A stretch of 64,000 nucleotides of DNA, from NCBI RefSeq assembly GCF_018474015.1, contig NZ_JAHCSG010000007.1, positions 32,196-96,195 on the forward strand, written 5' to 3'. The position numbers were made by a program, and so were the translations under genes. Of this stretch, positions 9,083-18,530 are shown one piece after another (positions within the stretch are counted from its first letter, which is position 1; each line of letters opens with the position of its first letter). The DNA is from Williamsia sp. CHRR-6 (GTDB lineage Bacteria; Actinomycetota; Actinomycetes; Mycobacteriales; Mycobacteriaceae). The notes under the pieces are model-generated. The model was not told the DNA's origin, did not search any database, and was given only the letters and a program-made list of their open reading frames with translations.

Positions 9083-9852
9083 CCGCGGACAACTCCTCCG
9101 CGCGATCTGTGAGCGGCGGGGCCGTCGGGCCGAACAGCGGCGGGGCCGTGGCAAAGATCATCGACCACGCCCAACGGTTACAGGCGCCCGCGGTCGCGGC
9201 CTACGTCCGTCGGCTCCGCGCGGCACACCCGAACGACACCCCGGCACAGCTGATCGAGCGTCTCGAGAAGCAGTATCTGCGCGCCGTCATCGGCTCCGGA
9301 GGTGCCGTGGGCGCAGCCGCAGCAATCCCGGGTGTGGGCACGGTGGCCTCGCTGGCCGCCATCGGCGGTGAGTCCGCGTTCTTCATCGAGGCGTCAGCTC
9401 TGCTCGCCCTCGGTGTGGCCGAGGTGCACGGCATACCGGTGGACCACGACGAGCACCGAAAAGCGTTGGTGTTGGCCGTGATCCTCGGCGAGGAGGGCAT
9501 CATGGCCCTGGCCAAGGCGCTGGGCAGCCGGACCACCCCGCTCAAGCAGGTGGCCGGTGGCGCCATCCCGCTGCCTGCGCTGGGACGGATCAACCGCATG
9601 CTGCTCAAGCGGTTCATGACCAAGTTCGCCGCCAAGCGGGCCCCACTCGTCGTCGGCAAACTGCTGCCCGCCGGCATCGGTGCCGCCGTCGGCGGGGTGG
9701 GTAACCGCATGCTCGGGCGTCAGATCATCGACAACGCGCGCACCGCATTCGGCCCGCCGCCCGCCCACTGGCCGATCGACGGCCAGGTGATCGACCTGCC
9801 GCAGACCGACAACGCCATCAGGGAGCCGCGTGTGACGCCGGAATTGCCTTGA
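9079..9852 (+). CDS. EcsC-like membrane-associated protein
   Basis: About 257 residues. The start ATG overlaps the previous stop (ATGA). A glycine/alanine-rich hydrophobic segment (GSGGAVGAAAAIPGVGTVAS) is followed by FFIEASALLALGVAEVHGI and a second glycine-rich segment near the C-terminus (LLPAGIGAAVGGVGNRMLG). This is the pattern of the EcsC domain, whose biochemical role is unknown. By length and position next to the exporter and kgd it may match the mycobacterial membrane protein Rv1249c. The reading frame ends inside the TTGA that starts the ABC exporter, so the three plus-strand genes 8048-13814 look like one operon. Confidence 0.6.
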   Translation: MTADNSSARSVSGGAVGPNSGGAVAKIIDHAQRLQAPAVAAYVRRLRAAHPNDTPAQLIERLEKQYLRAVIGSGGAVGAAAAIPGVGTVASLAAIGGESAFFIEASALLALGVAEVHGIPVDHDEHRKALVLAVILGEEGIMALAKALGSRTTPLKQVAGGAIPLPALGRINRMLLKRFMTKFAAKRAPLVVGKLLPAGIGAAVGGVGNRMLGRQIIDNARTAFGPPPAHWPIDGQVIDLPQTDNAIREPRVTPELP

Positions 9853-12800
9853 GCCGCCACTGGATCAGGCGCCTGGGACGTGATTGGGCACATGATCGCA
9901 GGCTGGTGGGGATCACGATCTTGGCCACCGTCGCCGGGGTGTCGATCGAGGTGTCGCTGCCGCTGGTGATCAAGTCGGCTGTCGATCTGGCCACCGGGCA
10001 TCGGACCACGGGTCCGTCCATCAGCACAGTGGCGGCAATCATCGCGGCGCTGGCCGTGGCGCGCTACGGCTGCACATTCACCCGACGACTCATCGCCGGA
10101 CGTATCGCGGTCGACGTCCAACACCGTTTGCGCACAGCCATTCTGGACACGCTGTTCCGACTCGACGGGCGCGCACAGGACTCGATCATCACCGGGCAGA
10201 TCGTGTCCCGATCGATCACCGATCTGCAGCTGGTGCAGGGTTTGCTCTCGTTGGTCCCGCTGTCGTTCGGGGCGGCGGCGCAGATCGTGGTGTCGCTGGT
10301 CGTCATGGTCTTCCTGTCCCCGGTGCTGACCCTGGTGGCGCTGGTGGTGGTGCCCACCGTGGCCGCTACCGCGACGGTGATGCGCAAGCGACTGTTCGCC
10401 GCCACCTGGTCGGCCCAGCAGGCCGCAGGTGATGTGGCTCAGCACGTCGAGGAAACCGTGACCGGCGTACGTGTGGTCAAGGGGTTCGGGCAGGAACGCC
10501 GGTCGGTCGACGAGCTGATCGGTTGGGGTTCGGTGCTGTTCGCCAAACGCATGCGCAGTACCCGGATCAACGCGGTGTTCACCCCGACGATGAACGCCGC
10601 CCCCCAACTGGGCCTGGTCGCGGTGATCGCGGTGGGCGGCGTACTCACTGCCAACGGCACCGTGTCGGTGGGCACGTACCTGGCGTTTGCCACCTACGTC
10701 TCGACGATGGCCGGCCTGGTCCGCATCCTGAGCAACCTGGTGGTCAGCGGACAGCTGGCCCGGGCTGCGGTAGAACGGGTCTACGAGGTGATCGACCACC
10801 CGCGCGATCGCCTGCTCTCGGCGTCGCGCCGGATACCCGCAGGCCCGGTGGGTGTGCGACTGCGCGATGTGGGCTTCACCTTCCCCGACCCGTCGCCACG
10901 GTCGGATCCCGACGCCGCGCCGGGCGAGCCCTCCAGAACACCTGTCTTCGACGGTCTGGACCTGAGAGTCGCCCCAGGCGAATGCGTCGCTCTCATCGGT
11001 GCTCCCGGATCGGGCAAGACCACCCTGGCCGCCCTGCTGAGCGGGTTCTACCAAGCCGACCGAGGGTCCATCGAGTTCACCTCTGACATCGATCGCGACG
11101 CCGATGTGGCGATAGACGAGGTGTCACGCGAGTCGCTGCGCGAACGGGTGGGCGTGGTGCTCGACGACCCATTCCTCTACTCCGACACCGTGGCCGCCAA
11201 CATCGCGGTCGGCGCAGACCGCGGACGTCTCGACGACCCCGACGTGCGAACCCGGATCGTCGAGGCCGCCCGCGCCGCCCAAGCCGAAAGGTTCGTCGGG
11301 GAACTGGCCGACGGCTTCGACACGGTGGTCGGTGAACGCGGACTCACCCTCTCGGGTGGCCAGCGTCAGCGCATCGCCCTGGCCCGCGCCCTGTTCGCCG
11401 ATCCGTCGGTACTGATCCTCGACGACGCCACCTCCGCAGTCGACGCCACCACCGAGGGACAGATTCTCAGCCGCCTCCGCGCGCGCGGCGACCGCACGAT
11501 GATCGTGCTGGCGCATCGTCGTTCCACACTCACCCTGGCCGATCGGGTGGCGGTCATCGACGGCGGCCGGGTGGTCGCAGATGGCACCGTCGAACACCTC
11601 GACGCCCACAGCGCGCTGTTCCGGTCGCTGATGACCAGACCCGAGGTGGCCGCAGGCAGCCCAGATGCGAGCGGGTCAGGCAAAACCGGGTCAGGCGCAC
11701 CCTCCACCGGCGATGACCCCGTCGTCGACCTGGACCGACTGTGGCCACCCACCGAGCAGCTCGACGCACCTGCCCCTGCCCCTACCCCTGCCCCTGCCCC
11801 TGCCCCTGCCCCTGCGAGGTTCCGTGCCTCGAGCACCTCCACAACGCGACCCACGCCTCGGCGACGCGGCGGGGGCGGCGGGATCGCCGGAGGTCTGGGG
11901 TCGATGGCCCCCACCCCCGAACTGCTGGCTGCGGTGGACGCCCTGCCGCCCGCTGACGAAGACCCGAAGGTCGACGTCGACGCTGCGCGCGCACCCGACC
12001 CGATCTTCTCGCTGCCGCGCATGCTCGCACCGGTGCGAGCGCTGCTGGTGGTGGCCTTGCTCGCGGTCGCGCTGGACACCCTGACCAGCCTGGGGTTTCC
12101 CACCGTGGCACGCGCGGTGGTCAATGCCGCCACCTCCGACGACCTGACCTCGATGTGGTGGGCGTGCGCGGCCGGGGTGGTCCTGGTCGGGCTCGGCTGG
12201 CTGGCGCTGGCCGTGGTGACGCTGGCCAGCGGTCGCGCCGGCGAGCGGGTGTTGTTCGCGTTGCGGGTCCGCAGCTATGCCCACCTGCAACGCCTGGGCC
12301 TCGACTACTTCGAACGTGAACTGTCCGGGCGCATCATGACGCGGATGACCACCGACATCGACGCGCTGGCAACATTCCTGCAAACGGGTTTGACCACTGC
12401 GATCGTGTCGGTGCTGACCATCGTCGGGGTGGCCATCGCCCTGGTGGCGACCGACGTGACCCTGGGGGCCAGCCTGCTGATCATCTTCCCGGTGCTGTTC
12501 GTGGCCACCGGGGTGTTTCAGCAGTACAGCTCGCGGGCCTACGCCCGCTCACGGGAATTGATCAGCGCGGTCAACGCCGACTTCCAGGAGAACGTCAACG
12601 GGCTGCGCACCACGCTGGGCTACCGCAACGACGAGCTCGCACGGCGCCGGTTCGCCGAACGGTCCCTGGACTACGCCCGCTCGCGGATCGCCTCGCAGCG
12701 GGCCATCGCGACCTACTTCCCGTTCATCATGTTGATGTCGGATCTCGCGACGGCGGCTGTGGTGGGCATCGGCGCGCATCAGGTGGCGCAGGGCACCACC

Positions 12801-13814
12801 AGTCCGGGCACCCTGATCGCATTCACCCTCTACCTCGGGATGCTCTTCGGACCCATCCAGCAACTCTCACAGGTGTTCGACGGCTACCAGCAGGCCGCAG
12901 TCGGACTGCGCCGCATCGGTGACCTGCTGCGCACCCCGAGCAGCCTCGCGCCGGATCGGGAGTTCGACGAGGACGACGGCCATCTGCGCGAGCGCGGCGA
13001 TGCCGTCGCGGTGCCGGCGCATTTCCGCGGACACGCACAGCTCGACGACGTCACCTTCCGGTATCAGTCCGCCGCCGGCGACGCGCTGCGCAACGTCTCA
13101 CTCGACATCCCCGCAGGTACGTCGCTGGCTTTGGTCGGTGAAACCGGCGCGGGAAAGTCGACCATCGTCAAACTGCTGGCCCGCTTCTACGACCCCACCG
13201 CCGGTGCGGTGCGGATGGACGGCGTGGACATCCGGCGGCACCGACTGCACGACTATCGAGCTCGCCTCGGCGTGGTTCCTCAGGAGCCGCACCTGTTCAC
13301 CGGGACCGTCGCCGACAACATCGCCTACGGGCGGCCCGACGCGAGCCGCGCCGAGATCGCCCGGGCGGCCGCCGCTGTCGGTGCCGCAGACATGATCGCC
13401 GGCCTGCGCGGCGCGATGCGGCACCCGATCGGTGAGCGCGGGCGCGGCCTGTCCGCAGGGCAACGGCAACTGATCGCACTGGCCCGAGCCGAACTCGTCG
13501 AGCCCGATCTGCTGCTGCTCGACGAAGCGACCGCGACACTGGACCAGGCCACCGAACACCAGGTGCTCGAGGCGGGTGCGCACCTGACCCGAGCCCGTAC
13601 GTCGGTGATCGTCGCTCACCGGCTGGCGACTGCGGCGCGCGCCGACCGGATCGCGGTGGTCGCCGACGGTCGCATCGTCGAGTCGGGAACCCACCCCGAG
13701 CTGCTGGCGTTGAACGGACGGTACCGCCGACTCTGGGACTCGGGGCTGACGCGACTCGACGATGTCGAACTCGACCATCCCCTCGACGGCGCCGACGCGG
13801 TCGGCGCGCGGTGA
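9849..13814 (+). CDS. Single-chain ABC exporter with two TMD-NBD halves (Rv0194-like)
   Basis: A 1321-residue fusion of two type-IV ABC exporter halves. Half 1: transmembrane domain about residues 1-310; NBD with Walker A GAPGSGKTT near 383, signature LSGGQRQR near 502, Walker B VLILDDATSAVD near 522. A Pro/Ala linker (about 600-690) contains Ala-Pro dipeptide repeats. Half 2: transmembrane domain about 715-1020; Walker A GETGAGKST near 1096, signature LSAGQRQL near 1200, Walker B LLLLDEATATLD near 1219. NBD1 has Asp in place of the catalytic Glu, and NBD2 has a non-canonical signature, so one ATP site is degenerate and one canonical, as in asymmetric heterodimeric exporters. The TTG start overlaps the previous stop (TTGA). 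Substrate unknown; drug or lipid export is likely. Confidence 0.92.
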   Translation: MSRHWIRRLGRDWAHDRRLVGITILATVAGVSIEVSLPLVIKSAVDLATGHRTTGPSISTVAAIIAALAVARYGCTFTRRLIAGRIAVDVQHRLRTAILDTLFRLDGRAQDSIITGQIVSRSITDLQLVQGLLSLVPLSFGAAAQIVVSLVVMVFLSPVLTLVALVVVPTVAATATVMRKRLFAATWSAQQAAGDVAQHVEETVTGVRVVKGFGQERRSVDELIGWGSVLFAKRMRSTRINAVFTPTMNAAPQLGLVAVIAVGGVLTANGTVSVGTYLAFATYVSTMAGLVRILSNLVVSGQLARAAVERVYEVIDHPRDRLLSASRRIPAGPVGVRLRDVGFTFPDPSPRSDPDAAPGEPSRTPVFDGLDLRVAPGECVALIGAPGSGKTTLAALLSGFYQADRGSIEFTSDIDRDADVAIDEVSRESLRERVGVVLDDPFLYSDTVAANIAVGADRGRLDDPDVRTRIVEAARAAQAERFVGELADGFDTVVGERGLTLSGGQRQRIALARALFADPSVLILDDATSAVDATTEGQILSRLRARGDRTMIVLAHRRSTLTLADRVAVIDGGRVVADGTVEHLDAHSALFRSLMTRPEVAAGSPDASGSGKTGSGAPSTGDDPVVDLDRLWPPTEQLDAPAPAPTPAPAPAPAPARFRASSTSTTRPTPRRRGGGGGIAGGLGSMAPTPELLAAVDALPPADEDPKVDVDAARAPDPIFSLPRMLAPVRALLVVALLAVALDTLTSLGFPTVARAVVNAATSDDLTSMWWACAAGVVLVGLGWLALAVVTLASGRAGERVLFALRVRSYAHLQRLGLDYFERELSGRIMTRMTTDIDALATFLQTGLTTAIVSVLTIVGVAIALVATDVTLGASLLIIFPVLFVATGVFQQYSSRAYARSRELISAVNADFQENVNGLRTTLGYRNDELARRRFAERSLDYARSRIASQRAIATYFPFIMLMSDLATAAVVGIGAHQVAQGTTSPGTLIAFTLYLGMLFGPIQQLSQVFDGYQQAAVGLRRIGDLLRTPSSLAPDREFDEDDGHLRERGDAVAVPAHFRGHAQLDDVTFRYQSAAGDALRNVSLDIPAGTSLALVGETGAGKSTIVKLLARFYDPTAGAVRMDGVDIRRHRLHDYRARLGVVPQEPHLFTGTVADNIAYGRPDASRAEIARAAAAVGAADMIAGLRGAMRHPIGERGRGLSAGQRQLIALARAELVEPDLLLLDEATATLDQATEHQVLEAGAHLTRARTSVIVAHRLATAARADRIAVVADGRIVESGTHPELLALNGRYRRLWDSGLTRLDDVELDHPLDGADAVGAR
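11769..11816 (+). repeat. Hexanucleotide (CCTGCC-type) tandem repeat in the ABC exporter linker
   Basis: About eight copies of a 6-base unit (cctgcc with one cctacc variant) encode an Ala-Pro or Thr-Pro dipeptide array in the interdomain linker. Because the unit is two codons, slippage changes linker length but not frame. Confidence 0.8.
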
Positions 13815-14014
13815 ACCGTCGGACGCCGGACCTATATGCAGTCGTGATCGGCGAGGATTAACCTTTCACCGTCGGACGTTGTGCCCGATGACCATGTGGG
13901 CATGTCGACAGCGGCGCGAGCACGCGACCGAGATCGCCACCACCGGCATCACCCGACACCCGCAGTGATAGACGACGACTTCAGACGATCAGGGAATAGA
14001 GGCGAGATTCTGCC
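13815..14014 (+). other. Intergenic region upstream of kgd
   Basis: A 200-base gap with no convincing gene. It contains two direct copies of ACCGTCGGACG (13816-13826 and 13868-13878). A weak GAGG about 11 bases before the kgd GTG could be its ribosome binding site. I see no clear terminator for the ABC exporter gene. Confidence 0.4.
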
Positions 14015-17000
14015 GTGAGCAGTTCGGTGTCAGATTTCGGACAGAACGAGTGGCTGGTCGACGAGATGTACCAGCGCTACCGAGACAACCCCGACTCCGT
14101 CGACAAGAGCTGGCACGAATTCCTCGCCGCCTACACTCCCGGCGGCAGCAGTGGGAACGGCAGCGGCAGCCCAGCCGCCACCAGCAACGGTGCTGCAACC
14201 AACGGCGCCGGAACCCATCAGACAATCGCCCCCACGCCCGCTCCGGCGGTACCGAACGCATCAGCCCCGACCGAAGCTGTACCGACCGAAGCTGTACCGA
14301 CCAAGGCCGCCGCCGGTCAGGCCGTCACCAGCCGAGACGCCTCCGGGGTCACCGCGGCACCCGCCCCGACCACCGTCGCCGCCAAGCCGGCCACCCAACC
14401 GGTGTCTGCGCCCACTCCCCCGCCGGCGGCGGCTGCTCCCGCTGAACCGACCGCTCCGGCGCAGGACTCGGCCAAGGTGTTGAGAGGTCCGGCCGCGGCC
14501 ATCGCCCGCAACATGTCAGCCTCGTTGGAGATCCCCACCGCCACCAGCGTGCGCGCGATCCCGGCCAAGCTGATGATCGACAACCGCATCGTCATCAACA
14601 ACCACCTCGCACGCACCCGCGGCGGCAAGGTGTCGTTCACCCATATCCTCGGATACGCAATCGTGCAGGCGGTCAAGGCTTTTCCCGGGATGAACCGGCA
14701 CTTCGCCGAGATCGACGGCAAGCCCAATGCGGTCGCCCCGGCGCACACCAACCTCGGCCTGGCCATCGATCTGCCCGGCAAAGACGGTTCACGATCGTTG
14801 GTGGTGGCCGCCATCAAGGAGTGCGAGACCAAGTCGTTCACCGAGTTCCACGCCGCCTACGAGGACATCGTCCGCCGGGCCCGCGACGGCAAGTTGGGAG
14901 CCGACGACTTCGCCGGCGTCACCATCTCGCTGACCAACCCGGGCACCATCGGCACCGTGCACTCGGTGCCGCGCCTCATGAAGGGCCAGGGCGCCATCAT
15001 CGGTGCCGGCGCGATGGAGTACCCGGCCGAGTTCCAGGGCGCCAGCGACGAGAAGTTGGCCGAGATGGGCATCGGCAAGTTGATGACGCTCACCTCCACC
15101 TACGACCACCGCATCATCCAGGGTGCCGAGTCGGGTGACTTCCTGCGCACCATCCACAACCTGCTGATCGACGACGCGTTCTACGACGAGATCTTCCGCG
15201 GGTTCCACATCCCCTACGAGCCCATCCGCTGGCGCAAGGACATCGCCGCCACCTCGGTGGACAAGAACGCTCGGGTGCTCGAACTCATTGCCGCATACCG
15301 CAATCGCGGTCACCTGATGGCCGACATCGATCCGTTGATGATCAACAGCGATGCCCGCAAGGCTCACCCCGACCTCGACGTGCTCACCTACGACCTCACG
15401 CTGTGGGATCTCGATCGCGAGTTCACCGTCGGCGGCTTCCACGGCCAGGACCGGATGAAGCTGCGTGATGTGCTCTCGGTGCTGCGCGACTCCTACTGCC
15501 GGCACGTCGGCGTGGAGTACACCCACATCCTCGAACCCGAACAGCAGCAGTGGATTCAGGACCGGGTGGAGATCAAGCACGTCAAACCGACGGTGGCCGA
15601 ACAGAAATACATCCTGTCCAAGCTCAACGCGGCCGAGGCTTTCGAGACGTTCCTGCAGACCAAGTACGTCGGGCAGAAGCGGTTCTCCCTGGAGGGCGCC
15701 GAGTCGGTCATCCCGATGATGGATGCCGTCATCGACCAGAGCGCCGAGCACGGCCTGGTCGAGGTCGTCATCGGCATGCCCCACCGCGGTCGACTCAACG
15801 TGCTGGCCAACATCGTGGGCAAGCCGTACTCGAAGATCTTCACCGAGTTCGAGGGCAATCTGAACCCCTCGCAAGCCCACGGGTCGGGTGACGTCAAATA
15901 CCACCTCGGGGCGCAGGGCCGGTATTACCAGATGTTCGGCGAGAACGAGATCGACGTCTCGCTGACGGCCAACCCCTCCCATCTCGAAGCCGTCGACCCG
16001 GTCCTCGAAGGCCTGGTGCGCGCCAAGCAGGACCTGCTCGACTCCGGCACCGAGACGTTCTCGGTGCTGCCGCTGATGCTGCACGGCGACGCCGCGTTCG
16101 CCGGTCAGGGCGTGGTGGCCGAGACGCTGAACCTGGCCATGCTGCCCGGGTACCGCACCGGCGGCACCGTGCACATCGTGGTCAACAACCAGGTCGGTTT
16201 CACCACCGCACCCGAGCACTCGCGGTCATCGGAGTACTGCACCGACGTGGCCAAGATGATCGGTGCGCCGATCCTGCACGTCAACGGCGACGACCCCGAG
16301 GCGTGCGTGTGGGCGGCGCAGCTGGCGGTGGACTACCGCCAGGCCTTCCACTCCGACGTGGTGATCGACCTGGTCTGCTACCGCCGACGCGGCCACAACG
16401 AGGGCGACGATCCCTCGATGACCCAGCCGGCCATGTACGACGTGATCGACACCAAGCGCGGGGTCCGCAAGTCCTACACCGAGGCCCTGATCGGCCGCGG
16501 TGACATCTCCACCAAGGAAGCCGAGGACGCGCTGCGCGACTACCAGGGCCAGCTGGAGCGCGTGTTCAACGAGGTGAAGGAACTCGAGAAGTTCACCCCG
16601 GCGCCCAGCCCGTCGGTGGAGTCCGATCAGCAACTACCTGCGCAACTGACCACCAGCGTCGACCGTTCGGTCATCGAGGCCATCGGCGACGCGTTCGGTA
16701 ACGTGCCCGAGGGCTTCGTGGTCCATCCGCGCGTCAAGCCGGTCCTGACTCGACGGCTGGAGATGTCGCGTGAAGGCGGCATCGACTGGGCCTTCGGCGA
16801 GTTGCTCGCGTTCGGCTCGCTGGTGAACGAGGGCCGCCGAGTTCGCCTGTCGGGCCAGGACTCTCGTCGCGGCACGTTCACCCAGCGACACTCGGTGATC
16901 ATCGACCGCAAGGACGGTGCGGAGTACACCCCGCTCAACCAGTTGGTGCAGACCGAAGGCGAGCAGGCCGGCGGCCAGTTCCAGGTCTACGACTCGGCGT

Positions 17001-17836
17001 TGAGCGAATACGCGGTGCTCGGCTTCGAGTACGGCTACTCCGTGGGCGACCGGGAGGCCCTGGTGCTGTGGGAGGCGCAGTTCGGCGACTTCGTCAACGG
17101 CGCGCAGTCGATCATCGACGAGTTCATCTCCTCCGGCGAAGCCAAGTGGGGACAGCTGTCGAACGTGGTCCTGCTGCTACCCCACGGTCACGAGGGCCAG
17201 GGTCCTGACCACACCTCGGGACGCATCGAGCGGTTCCTGCAACTGTGCGCCGAGGGATCGATGACGGTCGCGGTCCCCTCCACTCCCGCCAGCCATTTCC
17301 ACCTGCTGCGTCGTCACGCCCTCGACGGCATCAGCCGTCCGCTGGTGGTCTTCACCCCGAAGTCCATGCTGCGCAACAAGGCTGCGGTCTCACCGATCGA
17401 GGAGTTCACCGACGGCAAGTTCGTGTCGGTGCTCGACGACCCGTCGTTGTCCGACGATGCCGCCCGCGCCGCAGTCACCCGGGTCCTGCTGGTCAGCGGC
17501 AAGCTCTACTACGAGCTGGCCGCCCGCAAGGCGCAGGACGGTCGCGCGGACATCGCCATCGTGCGCGTCGAGCAGCTGTACCCGATTCCGCATCGGCGGT
17601 TGGCCATGACGATGGAGCGCTACCCCAACGCCACCGAGTTCCGCTGGGTGCAGGAGGAGCCGGCCAATCAGGGCGCCTGGCCGTTCTACGGTCTGGCCCT
17701 ACCGGAGATGCTGCCGGATGTGTTCGGCGGCAAGCTCTCTCGCGTGTCGCGGCGCCCGATGTCGGCCCCGTCCTCGGGGTCGAGCAAGGTGCACGCCGTC
17801 GAGCAGCAAGACATCATCGACCGCGCCTTCGGCTGA
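14015..17836 (+). CDS. kgd: Multifunctional 2-oxoglutarate metabolism enzyme Kgd (E1o with fused E2-type domain)
   Basis: 1273 residues, matching the actinobacterial KGD/OdhA architecture. The N-terminal segment is [20 protein letters not shown], then a Pro/Ala linker to about residue 150, then an E2-type succinyltransferase domain to about 400 ending in [18 protein letters not shown] with the catalytic histidine. The thiamine-diphosphate E1 part follows ([37 protein letters not shown]). It decarboxylates 2-oxoglutarate and feeds the succinyl-transferring complex of the TCA cycle; in relatives it is inhibited by an FHA protein (GarA/OdhI). The linker holds a 15-base repeat encoding EAVPT units. 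The GTG start gives the conserved N-terminus. Monocistronic by its flanks. Confidence 0.97.
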   Translation: MSSSVSDFGQNEWLVDEMYQRYRDNPDSVDKSWHEFLAAYTPGGSSGNGSGSPAATSNGAATNGAGTHQTIAPTPAPAVPNASAPTEAVPTEAVPTKAAAGQAVTSRDASGVTAAPAPTTVAAKPATQPVSAPTPPPAAAAPAEPTAPAQDSAKVLRGPAAAIARNMSASLEIPTATSVRAIPAKLMIDNRIVINNHLARTRGGKVSFTHILGYAIVQAVKAFPGMNRHFAEIDGKPNAVAPAHTNLGLAIDLPGKDGSRSLVVAAIKECETKSFTEFHAAYEDIVRRARDGKLGADDFAGVTISLTNPGTIGTVHSVPRLMKGQGAIIGAGAMEYPAEFQGASDEKLAEMGIGKLMTLTSTYDHRIIQGAESGDFLRTIHNLLIDDAFYDEIFRGFHIPYEPIRWRKDIAATSVDKNARVLELIAAYRNRGHLMADIDPLMINSDARKAHPDLDVLTYDLTLWDLDREFTVGGFHGQDRMKLRDVLSVLRDSYCRHVGVEYTHILEPEQQQWIQDRVEIKHVKPTVAEQKYILSKLNAAEAFETFLQTKYVGQKRFSLEGAESVIPMMDAVIDQSAEHGLVEVVIGMPHRGRLNVLANIVGKPYSKIFTEFEGNLNPSQAHGSGDVKYHLGAQGRYYQMFGENEIDVSLTANPSHLEAVDPVLEGLVRAKQDLLDSGTETFSVLPLMLHGDAAFAGQGVVAETLNLAMLPGYRTGGTVHIVVNNQVGFTTAPEHSRSSEYCTDVAKMIGAPILHVNGDDPEACVWAAQLAVDYRQAFHSDVVIDLVCYRRRGHNEGDDPSMTQPAMYDVIDTKRGVRKSYTEALIGRGDISTKEAEDALRDYQGQLERVFNEVKELEKFTPAPSPSVESDQQLPAQLTTSVDRSVIEAIGDAFGNVPEGFVVHPRVKPVLTRRLEMSREGGIDWAFGELLAFGSLVNEGRRVRLSGQDSRRGTFTQRHSVIIDRKDGAEYTPLNQLVQTEGEQAGGQFQVYDSALSEYAVLGFEYGYSVGDREALVLWEAQFGDFVNGAQSIIDEFISSGEAKWGQLSNVVLLLPHGHEGQGPDHTSGRIERFLQLCAEGSMTVAVPSTPASHFHLLRRHALDGISRPLVVFTPKSMLRNKAAVSPIEEFTDGKFVSVLDDPSLSDDAARAAVTRVLLVSGKLYYELAARKAQDGRADIAIVRVEQLYPIPHRRLAMTMERYPNATEFRWVQEEPANQGAWPFYGLALPEMLPDVFGGKLSRVSRRPMSAPSSGSSKVHAVEQQDIIDRAFG
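14268..14308 (+). repeat. 15-bp tandem repeat in the kgd linker
   Basis: About 2.5 copies of a 15-base unit (gaagctgtaccgacc) encode EAVPT repeats in the flexible linker before the acyltransferase domain. The repeat keeps the frame. Confidence 0.7.
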
Positions 17837-17858
17837 TCGCCGGGCGCACGACAATCCG

Positions 17859-18458
17859 TCAGTCCCGCGTCGCTGCCAAGGCCAGCAGTGGCAGCGACGC
17901 GGTGATCAGGTCCAACAGCTCGGTGCGGGTGACCTGCTGGGTGCCCGCGATCCAGGCCACCGTCACCTCCTCGACCATGGCCAACCACCCGTACACGCTG
18001 AGCACCATCAGATCGGTCGGTTCCAGACCCAGGTCGGGGGCTCGATCCAACACTCGTCGCGCCATCACCTCGCGGGTCTGGGCGAAGACCTCTTGCATCG
18101 GTCGCTCGGCGCCCAGCGGTCCCCGTAACAGCCCCACGTAGGCGTTGCGGTTGCGATCGACGTAGTCGATGAAGGCCGACATCGACTCACGCAGCATCGC
18201 CATCGGATCATCAGCGGTCACGTCGGGTTCGGTGCAGGCGAGCAGGCGACGGCTCTGCTCCTGCGCCAGCTCCAGGACGTAGTCCTGTTTGGACTCGAAG
18301 TAGTGGAACAGCAGCGCGCGCGACACCCCGACCGAGTCGGCGACGGCCTCGATGGTCAGCTGCTCGAGGGGGGTGTCGGCCAACAGCCCGATGCCGTGTT
18401 CGATCAGTTGCTCACGGCGCGCCTGCGGCGTCAACCGCGTGCGCTTGGCTTCGGTCAT
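17859..18458 (-). CDS. TetR-family transcriptional regulator
   Basis: 199 residues. The N-terminal helix-turn-helix reads LTIEAVADSVGVSRALLFHYFESKQ, typical of TetR repressors, followed by a helical ligand-binding domain. The ATG at 18458 (MTEAKRTRL) is chosen because TAAGCT lies 7 bases upstream; a longer reading from 18479 would precede that promoter. The gene is divergent from the monooxygenase operon with only 72 bases between the starts, so it very probably represses that operon and itself. The ligand is unknown, perhaps a fatty-acid, ketone or alcohol derivative given the neighbours. Confidence 0.92.
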   Translation of the reverse strand: MTEAKRTRLTPQARREQLIEHGIGLLADTPLEQLTIEAVADSVGVSRALLFHYFESKQDYVLELAQEQSRRLLACTEPDVTADDPMAMLRESMSAFIDYVDRNRNAYVGLLRGPLGAERPMQEVFAQTREVMARRVLDRAPDLGLEPTDLMVLSVYGWLAMVEEVTVAWIAGTQQVTRTELLDLITASLPLLALAATRD

Positions 18459-18471
18459 GGACCCGAGCTTA
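18459..18471 (-). promoter_or_regulatory. Leaderless -10 element of the TetR gene
   Basis: TAAGCT on the minus strand (complement of 18466-18471) is 7 bases before the ATG at 18458. Confidence 0.5.
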
Positions 18472-18480
18472 CTGACCACA

Positions 18481-18530
18481 GTTCAACAAGGCTATTGACG
18501 AACGTTCAACAGGGTGCCAGGATTCTTCTC
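18481..18530 (+). promoter_or_regulatory. Promoter and candidate TetR operator of the monooxygenase operon
   Basis: TTGACG (18495-18500) is a good -35, followed after 17 bases by CAGGAT (18518-18523) and after 7 more by the ATG at 18531, so a leaderless start is likely. The palindrome GAACGTTC (18500-18507) overlaps the -35 spacer. GTTCAAC occurs twice as direct repeats (18481-18487 and 18504-18510), and GAACGTT recurs at the start codon (18533-18539). These are the natural candidate binding sites for the divergent TetR protein. Confidence 0.5.

Noticed and set aside
9720..11054. Minus-strand open frame of 444 codons opposite the EcsC-like and ABC exporter genes
   Set aside because: Composition rich in His, Arg and Gln with no domain; the plus strand has clear ABC motifs.
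14789..16219. Minus-strand open frame of 476 codons inside kgd
   Set aside because: Antisense to the conserved E2 and E1 parts of kgd. Long antisense frames are expected at this GC content.
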